Assembly (NCBI GenBank): GCA_963723745.1
Contig: CAVRRZ010000005.1
Location: forward strand, 1,488,001 to 1,552,000
Origin: CAVRRZ01 sp963723745
Lineage (GTDB): Bacteria > Actinomycetota > Actinomycetes > Mycobacteriales > Geodermatophilaceae
Length of the DNA stretch: 64,000 nucleotides
Direction: 5' to 3'
The notes beneath the pieces were generated by a model, which did not search any database, was not told where the DNA came from, and saw nothing but the letters and a program-made list of their open reading frames with translations. The position numbers and the translations under genes were made by a program. Shown one piece after another: positions 8,175 to 15,962 of the stretch. How positions within the stretch are numbered: position 1 is the first letter of the stretch; each line of letters opens with the position of its first letter.

Positions 8175-9617
8175 ATGAGCACGGTGTTCGAGTACGCCCC
8201 CGCCCCCGAGTCGCGGTCGATCGTCGACGTCGCGCCCTCCTACGGCCTGTTCATCGACGGTGAGTTCGTCGACGGCACCGGCGAGTCGTTCAAGTCGGTG
8301 AACCCCGCCACCGAGGAGGTGCTCACCGAGATCTCCGCCGGCAGCGCCGCCGACGTCGACCGTGCCGTGAAGGCCGCCCGGCGGGCGTTCACCCGCGTCT
8401 GGGGGCCGATGCGCCCGGCCGACCGCGGCAAGTACCTGTTCCGCATCGCGCGGATCCTGCAGGAGCGGGCCCGCGAGTTCGCCGTCCTGGAGTCGCTGGA
8501 CAACGGCAAGCCGATCCGGGAGTCGCGCGACGTCGACATCCCCCTGGCCGCGGCGCACTTCTTCTACCACGCGGGCTGGGCCGACAAGCTGGACTTCGCC
8601 GGTCTCGGGCCGGGTCCGAGGCCGCTGGGGGTGGCCGGCCAGGTCATCCCCTGGAACTTCCCGATGCTCATGCTGGCGTGGAAGGTCGCGCCGGCGCTGG
8701 CCACCGGCAACACCGTCGTCCTCAAGCCGGCCGAGACCACCTCGCTGACCGCGCTGCTGTTCGGCGAGGTCTGCCGGCAGGCGGACCTGCCGCCCGGGGT
8801 CGTGAACATCGTCACCGGCGCCGGTGACACCGGGCGCGCGGTCGTCGAGCATCCCGACGTCGACAAGGTGGCGTTCACCGGTTCCACCGACGTGGGCCGG
8901 TCGATCGCCCGCGCCGTGGCCGGCACCCGGAAGAAGCTGACCCTGGAGCTCGGCGGCAAGGCGGCGAACATCGTCTTCGACGACGCCCCCATCGACCAGG
9001 CCGTCGAGGGCATCGTCCAGGGCATCTTCTTCAACCAGGGCCACGTGTGCTGCGCCGGCAGCCGGCTGCTCGTGCAGGAGAACATCCACGACGAGGTGAT
9101 CGCCTCGCTGCAGCGGCGCATCGGCACGCTGCGCGTCGGAGACCCGCTGGACAAGAACACCGACATCGGGGCGATCAACTCTGCGGAGCAACTGGCCCGC
9201 ATCCGCGAGCTGGCCGACGCGGGCGAGGCCGAGGGCGCGTCGAAGTGGCAGCCGGACTGCGACCTGCCCGATCGCGGCTTCTGGTACCCGCCGACCGTCT
9301 TCACCGACGTCTCCCCCGCCCACCGGATCGCCCGTGACGAGATCTTCGGCCCGGTGCTGTCGGTGCTCACCTTCCGCACGCCCGACGAGGCGGTGGCCAA
9401 GGCGAACAACACCACCTACGGGCTGTCGGCCGGCATCTGGACGGAGAAGGGCTCCCGGATCCTGAAGATCGCCGACCAGCTGCGCGCCGGGGTGGTCTGG
9501 GCCAACACCTTCAACAAGTTCGACCCGACGTCGCCCTTCGGCGGCTACAAGCAGTCCGGCTACGGCCGCGAGGGCGGCCGCCACGGGCTCTCGGCCTACC
9601 TGCAGAACGGGAGCTGA
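8175..9617 (+). CDS. Aldehyde dehydrogenase, catalytic half of an ALDH16-like pair
   Basis: A 480-residue NAD(P)-dependent aldehyde dehydrogenase with all key residues: PWNFPM (cofactor loop), FTGSTDVGR, catalytic Glu in ELGGKAANIVFDDA, catalytic Cys in NQGHVCCAGSRL, and EIFGPVLSV. Its start, FEYAPAPES followed by YGLFIDGEFVDG, resembles the beginning of ALDH16 proteins (EYGPVPES in animals, from memory). The gene follows deoC by 2 bases and is followed by a second, non-catalytic ALDH-like gene. Oxidation of acetaldehyde made by DeoC is the likely role, inferred from context. Confidence 0.92.
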   Translation: MSTVFEYAPAPESRSIVDVAPSYGLFIDGEFVDGTGESFKSVNPATEEVLTEISAGSAADVDRAVKAARRAFTRVWGPMRPADRGKYLFRIARILQERAREFAVLESLDNGKPIRESRDVDIPLAAAHFFYHAGWADKLDFAGLGPGPRPLGVAGQVIPWNFPMLMLAWKVAPALATGNTVVLKPAETTSLTALLFGEVCRQADLPPGVVNIVTGAGDTGRAVVEHPDVDKVAFTGSTDVGRSIARAVAGTRKKLTLELGGKAANIVFDDAPIDQAVEGIVQGIFFNQGHVCCAGSRLLVQENIHDEVIASLQRRIGTLRVGDPLDKNTDIGAINSAEQLARIRELADAGEAEGASKWQPDCDLPDRGFWYPPTVFTDVSPAHRIARDEIFGPVLSVLTFRTPDEAVAKANNTTYGLSAGIWTEKGSRILKIADQLRAGVVWANTFNKFDPTSPFGGYKQSGYGREGGRHGLSAYLQNGS

Positions 9618-9623
9618 CAGCGA

Positions 9624-9665
9624 GTGAGCATCGCAGCGAGCGCCAGCGAGCGAGGAGCGGAGCGA
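9624..9665 (+). repeat. Dispersed 42-bp repeat, copy 1 (intergenic)
   Basis: The 42 bases starting GTGAGCATCGCAGCGAGCG are identical to the minus strand at 16033-15992. In this copy the repeat lies in the 80-base gap between the two ALDH genes, just after the first stop codon. It is made largely of AGCGAGC-type units and contains no stop in one frame, which reads SIAASASER. Confidence 0.8.
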
Positions 9666-9697
9666 GCGCGGAAGCGACCCATGGAAGGAGCGTCCCA

Positions 9698-10564
9698 GTG
9701 AGCGAGCGGCTCGAGGTCCGCAAGACCTACAAGCTCTACGTCGGTGGGGCGTTCCCCCGGTCAGAGTCCGGCCGCAGCTACGAGGTGACCGACCCCAAGG
9801 GGCACTTCCTGGCCAACGCGGCGTGGGCCTCGCGCAAGGACGCCCGCGACGCGGTCGTCGCCGCCCGCGCGGCGTTCCCGAAGTGGGCGGGGATGACCGC
9901 CTACAACCGGGGCCAGGTGCTCTACCGGGTGGCCGAGGTGATGGAGGGCCGGCACGCCCAGTTCTGCGACGAGGTGGCCGCGGGCGAGGGGCTGTCGTCG
10001 TCCAGGGCGCGGGCCGCCGTCGACGCCGCCATCGACCGGTGGGTCTGGTACGCCGGGTGGACCGACAAGCTGGCCGCCGTCCTCGGCGGCGCCAACCCCG
10101 TCGCGGGCCCCTACTTCGACTTCTCGATGCCCGAGCCGACCGGCGTCGTCGCCGTCCTCGCCCCGCAGCAGTCCTCGCTGCTCGGCCTGGTCAGCGTGCT
10201 CGCCCCGGTGCTGGCCGGCGGCAACACCGCCGTCGTCGTCACCTCCCGGGCGCGCCCGCTGCCCGCCGTCACCCTCGGCGAGGTGCTGGCCACCAGCGAC
10301 GTCCCCGGCGGCGTGGTCAACCTGCTGACCGGTGACGCGGCCGAGCTCGGCACCTGGCTGGCCGAGCACGCCGACGTCGACGGCATCGACCTGACCGGCG
10401 CACCCCCGGACCGCGCGATGGAGTTCGAGCGGGAGGCCGCGGGCACGATCAAGCGCGTCGTCCGCCCGCCGGCGTCGGAGCCCGACTGGTCCGCGGACCC
10501 CGGGCTGACCCGGATGACGCCGTTCCTGGAGACCAAGACCGTCTGGCACCCCATCGGGGTGTGA
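9698..10564 (+). CDS. ALDH-fold protein lacking the catalytic Cys domain (ALDH16 C-terminal half-like)
   Basis: A 288-residue protein, much shorter than the usual 480 to 500. It keeps the cofactor-binding part of the fold (YKLYVGGAFPRSE, a PKWAGMTAYNRGQVLYR helix, SVLAPVLAGGNTAVVV, GGVVNLLTGD) but has no GQ-x-C catalytic region or EIFGP motif. The C-terminus ETKTVWHPIGV matches the closing ETK/RTKxxWxPxG segment of ALDH16 proteins. It is therefore likely a structural or regulatory partner of the enzyme encoded at 8175 rather than an independent enzyme. The GTG has an AAGGAG ribosome site at 9684-9689. It is not a frameshifted remnant: both ends look natural. Confidence 0.82.
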   Translation: MSERLEVRKTYKLYVGGAFPRSESGRSYEVTDPKGHFLANAAWASRKDARDAVVAARAAFPKWAGMTAYNRGQVLYRVAEVMEGRHAQFCDEVAAGEGLSSSRARAAVDAAIDRWVWYAGWTDKLAAVLGGANPVAGPYFDFSMPEPTGVVAVLAPQQSSLLGLVSVLAPVLAGGNTAVVVTSRARPLPAVTLGEVLATSDVPGGVVNLLTGDAAELGTWLAEHADVDGIDLTGAPPDRAMEFEREAAGTIKRVVRPPASEPDWSADPGLTRMTPFLETKTVWHPIGV

Positions 10565-10637
10565 GCGCGGTCCCCGCCGCCGGCTCCGTCGCCCTCGCGG
10601 CGGTGCCCGGGGCGGGACCGTCTGGCAGGGTATTGCC

Positions 10638-12119
10638 GTGGCCAGGCCCAGCATCGTTCCGATCGCCCTCACCGTCGACGACCGCACCGGATACACCCTC
10701 TGGGCGCCGCCGTGGGAGGAGGACGGCGAGGAGTGGCAGGCGTTCCTCGGCACGACCGAGGACGACGACGAGGACGGGCGCACCGTCGTCCACCTGTTCC
10801 CGACGCCCGCGGCCCTCGCGGCCTTCTGCCGCACGGCGACCGACCACGACCTGTCCGACCACCCGGTGTGGCCGGTGGTCGCCGGTCTGGGCGCCGACGA
10901 CCTGACGCCGGACGACGACCACCGCTACGACTTCGACGGCGTGTACGACATCGCCGCCGAGGAACCCGACCGCTGGGCGGTCGAGGAGCTGGCCGCCACC
11001 GTCGACATGGCCGGCCGGCTGGCCGAGTGCCTCGACACCTCCGACGACACCTCCGACGACACCTCCGACGACACCTCCGACGGGGACGACGACGAGGACT
11101 CCGACGAGGGCCAGTTCGAGGCGGTCGCCGAGCTCGTCGGCAAGCCGGAGATCGGCTCGCTGGGACTGGGCCCGGAGGCGTTCGTCGGACGCTCGGGCGA
11201 GCGGGCCTGGGCCGGGGTCGGCCGCACCCTCGACGAGCTGTGGGAGGACGTCGTCGAGGAGCTCGGGGAGCACCTCGACTGGACCGGCGGCGGGACGGTC
11301 GCCCTCGACGACTACCCGCCCGCGTCGGCGGCCGACGAGGACGACGAGGACGACGAGGACGACGAGGACGACGACTACGTGCTGGTGGACGAGGACGACG
11401 AGGACGCCGCGCGGGTCCGGCGCCCCGCGAGCGGCTCGACCGCGGCCTCGACCGCGGCCTCGTCCGCCTCCTCACCGGCCGCCTCGCCCGCAGAGTCGGC
11501 GACGGCCGGCGTCTCCACCATCCGGGGCACCAGCCGGATCAACGCCTCCCCCGCGGCGGTCGCCGCCGCGGCGCAGTTCTGGGAGAACGTCGGCATCCTC
11601 CCCGTCGAGATCGTCGTCCCGGACGGTGGTGGGCTGACCCTTCGGTGCTACGTCGAGGACGAGGCCCGCTTCCTCGGCCGGGACGGCGACATCTTCCTGT
11701 TCGACACGCCCGCCGACCTGGCCCGCTTCTGCGCCGGCCGCGAGCGGCACGACCTCACCGAGATCGCCTCGTGGCCGGAGGTGGCCAAGACCGACACGCT
11801 GCCACTGCCGATCGAGGAGGATCGCTACGACCTCACCGAGCTCTCCGAGGTGCTGGACGAGGTGATCGACGGGGCCTCGGGCCTGGTCGACCACCGCGCC
11901 CTCGCCCAGCCGGTGGAGGGCGCCCGCGACATCGCCGAGTACGCCGGGTTGACGCGGGTGCAGGAGCTGCTCTCTCCGGGCACCGCGCTCGGCCGGGCGG
12001 TCGCCCGCGGCGAGCGGGCGCCCGACGACACGCTGCGGGCCGAGGACGCCGCCGCCGTCCGCCGGGAGTGGGACGAGGTCGTCTCCGCCGTCAGCACGGC
12101 CCTGGTCTTCCGCGACTAG
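10638..12119 (+). CDS. Conserved actinobacterial acidic protein of unknown function with duplicated domain
   Basis: A 493-residue protein. Relatives are sometimes labelled primosomal protein, but nothing visible supports that. It has two related domains: in the first half, VHLFPTPAALAAFC followed by HDLSDHPVWPVV; in the second, IFLFDTPADLARFC followed by HDLTEIASWPEV. Between them lie highly acidic low-complexity stretches: four DTSD units (residues about 133 to 148), a run of Asp/Glu near residue 235, and a Ser/Ala-rich linker. The N-terminus IVPIALTVDD followed by WAPPWEEDGEEWQAFLG is well formed. No catalytic motif or signal peptide is seen. Confidence 0.7.
   Translation: MARPSIVPIALTVDDRTGYTLWAPPWEEDGEEWQAFLGTTEDDDEDGRTVVHLFPTPAALAAFCRTATDHDLSDHPVWPVVAGLGADDLTPDDDHRYDFDGVYDIAAEEPDRWAVEELAATVDMAGRLAECLDTSDDTSDDTSDDTSDGDDDEDSDEGQFEAVAELVGKPEIGSLGLGPEAFVGRSGERAWAGVGRTLDELWEDVVEELGEHLDWTGGGTVALDDYPPASAADEDDEDDEDDEDDDYVLVDEDDEDAARVRRPASGSTAASTAASSASSPAASPAESATAGVSTIRGTSRINASPAAVAAAAQFWENVGILPVEIVVPDGGGLTLRCYVEDEARFLGRDGDIFLFDTPADLARFCAGRERHDLTEIASWPEVAKTDTLPLPIEEDRYDLTELSEVLDEVIDGASGLVDHRALAQPVEGARDIAEYAGLTRVQELLSPGTALGRAVARGERAPDDTLRAEDAAAVRREWDEVVSAVSTALVFRD
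11034..11081 (+). repeat. 12-bp tandem repeat, 4 units, coding DTSD
   Basis: Four perfect or near-perfect copies of GACACCTCCGAC in frame within the acidic linker of the gene at 10638. Such coding repeats can change copy number by slippage without a frameshift. Confidence 0.85.
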
Positions 12120-12124
12120 ACAGA

Positions 12125-12168
12125 CGGCAGCGGCCGGCCCCGGATCGCTCCGGGACCGGCCGCTGCCG
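12125..12168. terminator. Bidirectional terminator hairpin
   Basis: A 13-bp perfect GC stem (12125-12137 with 12156-12168), extended inward by a further 6 bp around a TCGC loop with one mismatch. It lies between the stops of two convergent genes (12119 and 12195). There is no U-tract, as is usual in actinobacteria. Confidence 0.75.
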
Positions 12169-12194
12169 TGGTGCTGGGTGTCTCGCCGGCTCGA

Positions 12195-13745
12195 TCAGCC
12201 GTGGCGGGCCGGGCGGCCCGGACGGCGGTCGCCCGACCAGCCGCCGCGACGCTCACCCGAGGAGCCACCGCGCTCGCCGTGCGGCCGGGTGTCGCGGCGC
12301 GGACGGTCACCGTAGGGACGGTCGTCGCGCGCCGGGCGGTCGCCGTAGGTGCGCTCGCCCGACGGGCGGTCACCGAACGAGCGGCGCGGGCCGCCGCGGT
12401 GGCCACCGGGACGGTCGCCGTCCCGGCGGGGACGGCCGCCGCCGGGACCGCCGGGGCCGCGACGGTTCTCGCGCACCGGGCGCTCGACCGGCTCCACATG
12501 CACGCCGCTGGCGACGAGCTCGGTGATCGGCGCGTCGCCCGGACGCAGCCGGTCGATGGCCGGGTCGACCTTGGCCTGCCGGAACCGGCGCTTGGCCTGG
12601 CCGACCTGGTCGGGCAGCAGCAGCGAGATGACCACGCCGCTGGCGCCGGCGCGGGCGGTGCGGCCCGAGCGGTGCAGGTAGGTCTTGCTGTCGGCCGGCG
12701 GGTCGTAGTGCAGCACCAGCGAGACGTCGTCGACGTGGATGCCGCGTGCGGCGACGTCCGTGGCGACCAGCACGGGCGAGCGGGCGTCGGTGAACGCCTC
12801 CAGCGCCCGGCGGCGCGCCGACTGCGGCAGGCCGCCGTGGATGGCCTGCGCCTTGATGCCGGCCTCGAGCAGGTGCTCGGTGAGGCGATCGACGCCGAGC
12901 TGGGTGCGGGCGAACACCAGGGTGCGGCCCGGGCGGGCGGCCAGCTCCTTGGTGATGGCCACCTTGTCGCGGAACGCGATCGAGTAGGCCCGGTGCTCGG
13001 CGGGCGGCGCGTCGTCGCCCGGGCGCTTGACCTCGTGCCGCGCCGGGTCCTTGAGGTAGCGGCGGACCAGGGTGTCGACCTCGCCGTCCAGGGTCGCCGA
13101 GAACAGCAGCCGCTGGGCGGAGGGGTCGGTCTGGTCGAGCAGCTCGGTGACGTCGGGCAGGAAGCCGAGGTCGGCCATGAAGTCGGCCTCGTCGAGCACC
13201 GTGACGGCGACCTCGCCGAGCACGGCCTCGCCCTGGCGCAGCAGGTCGAGCAGCCGGCCGGGGGTGGCGATGACGACGTCGGCGCCACGGCGCAGCTGCT
13301 GGACCTGGCGGTACATGGGCGCACCGCCGTAGACGGTGGTGACGTGCACGCCGATGGCCTGGCCGAGCGGGGCCAGGTTGTCGCTCACCTGCTGGGCGAG
13401 CTCACGGGTGGGCACGAGCACCAGACCGCGAGGGGCACGCGGACCCCGTCGGACGTCCTGGGCGAGGGTGGCGAGCATCGGCAGGCCGAAGGCCAGCGTC
13501 TTGCCCGAGCCGGTGGCGGCCTTGCCGAGCACGTCGCGCCCGGAGAGGGCGTCGGGCAGGGCCGAGGCCTGGATGGCGAAGGGATGGCGGATACCGCGTC
13601 GCTCCAGCGCGGTGACCAGGTTCTGGGGAAGCCCGAGGGCGGCGAACGTCGGGCCGGTCGGCTCGGGAGCGTTCGTGGAGGGGTCGGCGGCCACGTCGAC
13701 GATCTCGTCGGCGGTGGTCGGGACCAGGACAGCGTCGTTCAGCAT
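12195..13745 (-). CDS. DEAD-box RNA helicase (RhlE/cold-shock type)
   Basis: A 516-residue ATP-dependent RNA helicase. The motifs appear in order: Q-motif region FAALGLPQNLV with HPFAIQ, Walker A AATGSGKT at about residues 76 to 83, PTRELAQQ, VIATPGRLLDLL, VLDEADFM, LLFSAT, ATDVAARGIHV and HRSGRTARAG. After residue 400 comes an Arg/Gly/Asp-rich tail with repeated GDRP and DRP units, the low-complexity RNA-binding tail common in actinobacterial cold-shock helicases. The upstream gap of 224 bases is long and contains a small hairpin, which would suit a structured 5' leader. It is convergent with the gene at 10638. Confidence 0.93.
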   Translation of the reverse strand: MLNDAVLVPTTADEIVDVAADPSTNAPEPTGPTFAALGLPQNLVTALERRGIRHPFAIQASALPDALSGRDVLGKAATGSGKTLAFGLPMLATLAQDVRRGPRAPRGLVLVPTRELAQQVSDNLAPLGQAIGVHVTTVYGGAPMYRQVQQLRRGADVVIATPGRLLDLLRQGEAVLGEVAVTVLDEADFMADLGFLPDVTELLDQTDPSAQRLLFSATLDGEVDTLVRRYLKDPARHEVKRPGDDAPPAEHRAYSIAFRDKVAITKELAARPGRTLVFARTQLGVDRLTEHLLEAGIKAQAIHGGLPQSARRRALEAFTDARSPVLVATDVAARGIHVDDVSLVLHYDPPADSKTYLHRSGRTARAGASGVVISLLLPDQVGQAKRRFRQAKVDPAIDRLRPGDAPITELVASGVHVEPVERPVRENRRGPGGPGGGRPRRDGDRPGGHRGGPRRSFGDRPSGERTYGDRPARDDRPYGDRPRRDTRPHGERGGSSGERRGGWSGDRRPGRPARHG

Positions 13746-13870
13746 GCGGGGGTGGGACTCCGATACAGCTCGGGCGCGTCCCGTGGCGATGATGCGGGCG
13801 CCGGGTCGGCGTCCTCACTGGCGATCGACCGCCGTCGGATGACGCGGTGATCTGCACGGATGCGCACATG

Positions 13871-13890
13871 CCCGGACAGGACCGTCCGGG
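13871..13890 (-). other. Hairpin in the long upstream region of the RNA helicase gene
   Basis: A 7-bp stem, CCCGGAC with GTCCGGG, around a 6-base loop, about 130 bases upstream of the helicase start. It could be part of a structured leader or the terminator of the adenosine deaminase gene, which ends at 13970. Nothing else is recognised in the 13746-13969 gap. Confidence 0.4.
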
Positions 13891-13969
13891 AGGATGACCG
13901 GCGAGTGCCGGCACACACACGGTAGCAGCGTTGATCACGTTGCGATTCCCCGAGGCCGGGTGGCCGTGG

Positions 13970-15052
13970 TCACCCCCCGGTCACGCCTCCAGCGCGGAAC
14001 CCCGGGCGGACGACGTCGGTGAGCAGGCGGGCGCGCTCGGCTGCGTCGACGAACGCCGCGTCCAGGGCCCGTTCGGTGACGGTGCGGACGTCGCCCCACG
14101 ACCAGCCGAACGTGGCGGCGACGTCGGCGATCTCGCTGCTCGCCGACACCCCGCTCATGAGCCGGTTGTCGGTGTTGAGGGTGACCGCGAAGCCCAGGCG
14201 GTGCAGCCGGTCGACCGGGTGCGCGGCCGCCGACGGGTAGGCGCCGGTCTGCACGTTGGACGACGGGGCGACCTCGAGCGGCACCTGCTCGTCGAGCACG
14301 CGCCTGGCGACCGGCCCGAGGGTGCCGTCGTCGGCGACCTCGTCGGCGATGCGCACGCCGTGACCGAGCCGCTCCGCGCGGGCGCCGTCCAGGGCGGCGC
14401 GGATGCTGTCGACGCCGGCGGCCTCGCCGGCGTGGACGGTGCGGTGCGCGCCGGCGCGGTCGAGCAGGGCGAGAGCCTCGGGAATGCGGTCGGGCGGGAA
14501 GCCGTCCTCCGGTCCGGCCAGGTCGAACCCGACCACACCGGCGTCGCGGTACCGGACGACGAGGTCGGCGACCTCGACCCAGCGGTCCTCCTGCCGCATC
14601 GCGCACAGCAGCGCCCGGACGGTGATCGGAGTGCCGGCCGCGGCGGCCTCGCGGCTGCCGGCGGCGAAGCCGTCGAGGATCGCCTCGACCGCGGCCTCGA
14701 TCGGCGTGCCGCCGGCGGTGAGCAGCTCGGGGGCCATGCGGACCTCGGCGTAGCAGACGCCGTCGGCCGACAGGTCGAGGACGCACTCGCGGGCGACGCG
14801 CGCGACGGCGTCCGGACGCTGCATCACGCCGACGGTGTGCCGGAAGGTCTCCAGGTAGCGCACGAGCGAGCCGCTGTCGGCCGCCTCGCGGAACCACCGG
14901 CCGAGGGCGTCCGGGTCGTGCGCCGGCAGGTCGCGGTACCCGGCCTGGTCGGCGAGCTCGAGCACGGTCAGTGGCCGCAGTCCGCCGTCCAGGTGGTCGT
15001 GCAGCAGCACCTTCGGCGCGCGACGGATCGACTCGTGATTCAGCGGAACGGT
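13970..15052 (-). CDS. add: Adenosine deaminase
   Basis: A 360-residue metal-dependent deaminase that converts (deoxy)adenosine to (deoxy)inosine. The zinc ligands are visible: LLHDHLDGG (His-x-His), the downstream VHAGEAAG (His and catalytic Glu), RLGHGVRI (His), and TLNTDNRLMSG (Asp pair). The start at 15052 (VTVPLNHESIRRAPKVLLH) fits the family better than a GTG 21 bases upstream, but neither has a convincing ribosome site. It completes the salvage set: its inosine product feeds the purine nucleoside phosphorylase encoded at 432. It follows the ABC permease gene on the same strand after an unusual paired repeat. Confidence 0.92.
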   Translation of the reverse strand, partial: TVPLNHESIRRAPKVLLHDHLDGGLRPLTVLELADQAGYRDLPAHDPDALGRWFREAADSGSLVRYLETFRHTVGVMQRPDAVARVARECVLDLSADGVCYAEVRMAPELLTAGGTPIEAAVEAILDGFAAGSREAAAAGTPITVRALLCAMRQEDRWVEVADLVVRYRDAGVVGFDLAGPEDGFPPDRIPEALALLDRAGAHRTVHAGEAAGVDSIRAALDGARAERLGHGVRIADEVADDGTLGPVARRVLDEQVPLEVAPSSNVQTGAYPSAAAHPVDRLHRLGFAVTLNTDNRLMSGVSASSEIADVAATFGWSWGDVRTVTERALDAAFVDAAERARLLTDVVRPGFRAGGVTGG

Positions 15053-15075
15053 CACGGCGGCGACCGTACCCACCC

Positions 15076-15130
15076 GGCCATTTGTCGACGAACGGCCGCA
15101 GAGGGCCCGGCCTTTCGTGGACGAATGGCC
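15076..15130 (-). terminator. Paired near-palindromes forming a large stem between ABC permease and add
   Basis: Two 22-base elements, 15076-15097 and 15109-15130, each close to palindromic (GGCC-x14-GGCC with TCGTNGACGAA-like cores). They also match each other as inverted repeats at 19 of 22 positions, with an 11-base spacer. The whole can fold into one long hairpin just after the permease stop at 15138, so a terminator is the simplest reading. The self-symmetric halves would also suit a dimeric repressor acting on add, which starts at 15052. Confidence 0.5.
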
Positions 15131-15137
15131 GGGGCGG

Positions 15138-15962
15138 TCAGCGGTCCTGCCAGCGGAAGGTCTTGACGCACAGCGCCAGCCCCACGACGCACCACGCGGC
15201 CAGCACCAGCGCGACCCGGCCCAGCTCCCAGGAGCCGGCCGGCTCCAGGGCGGCCAGTTCGTCGGGCAGGAACACCGACCGCAGGCCCTGCGCCATCCAC
15301 TTGAGCGGGAAGACCGCCGCGACGGTCTGCAGCCAGTCCGGCACCTGGCTGAACTGGAAGAAGACGCCGGAGATGAACTGCAGGACCAGCGCGATCGGGG
15401 TCACCGTGGCCGACGCCGACCGGCCGTTCTTGGCCAGGCTCGAGATCGCGATGCCGAGCAGGGTGCAGGCGGCGGCACCGAGCACGGTGACCCACAGGAA
15501 AGTCAGCCAGTCGCCGCCCGTGGGCAGGTCCACGTCGTAGAACACGGCGCCGACGAACAGCAGGACCACGACGATCGCCAGCGTGACCGCGAGGACCTGC
15601 ACGACCTTGCCCACGAAATAGGCGTGCTTGGGCATCGGCGTGCCGACCAGCGACTTCAAGGTTCCGTCGGAGCGCTCGGTGGCGATGCTGATCGCCATGT
15701 TCTGCAGGCTGGCCCCGAGGATCCCGGCCGCCGTCACACCGGCGATGAAGTACTGGACGAAGTTGATCGAGATGCCGACGTCGCTGCCGATGTCGTAGTT
15801 CAGGATCGCGCCGAAGACCAGCAGCAGGAGCACCGGGAACAGCAGCGTGAAGACGACGGCCTCGCGCTGTCGCGAGAACTCCTTGAGCTCGACGATCGCG
15901 CGCGTGCGGTAGATGCCGGTCAGCGGCGGCAGGGCCGTCGTGCCGTCCTGGACGGCGGTCAC
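15138..15962 (-). CDS. ABC-2 type transporter permease
   Basis: A 274-residue membrane protein with six hydrophobic segments and the ABC-2 family layout: an N-terminal ELKEFSRQREAVVFTLLFPVLLLLVFG region (ends ELKEF and LLVFG), an extracellular gap, the central ATERSDGTLKSLVGTPM motif, and FISGVFFQFSQVPDWLQ before the last helix. It forms an exporter with the ATPase encoded immediately upstream, whose stop it overlaps by 4 bases (GTGA). Drug or lipid export is the usual role for this class; the substrate is unknown. Confidence 0.88.
   Translation of the reverse strand: MTAVQDGTTALPPLTGIYRTRAIVELKEFSRQREAVVFTLLFPVLLLLVFGAILNYDIGSDVGISINFVQYFIAGVTAAGILGASLQNMAISIATERSDGTLKSLVGTPMPKHAYFVGKVVQVLAVTLAIVVVLLFVGAVFYDVDLPTGGDWLTFLWVTVLGAAACTLLGIAISSLAKNGRSASATVTPIALVLQFISGVFFQFSQVPDWLQTVAAVFPLKWMAQGLRSVFLPDELAALEPAGSWELGRVALVLAAWCVVGLALCVKTFRWQDR

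Noticed and set aside
9698..10564. Short ALDH gene as a truncated pseudogene
   Set aside because: It has a good ribosome site, a natural C-terminus matching ALDH16 ends and no stops or shifts, so it is a genuine short protein.
11036..11420. Acidic repeats as a sign of a frameshift or foreign insert
   Set aside because: The frame is open throughout, base composition is like its surroundings, and both flanking domains are intact; simple repeat expansion explains it.
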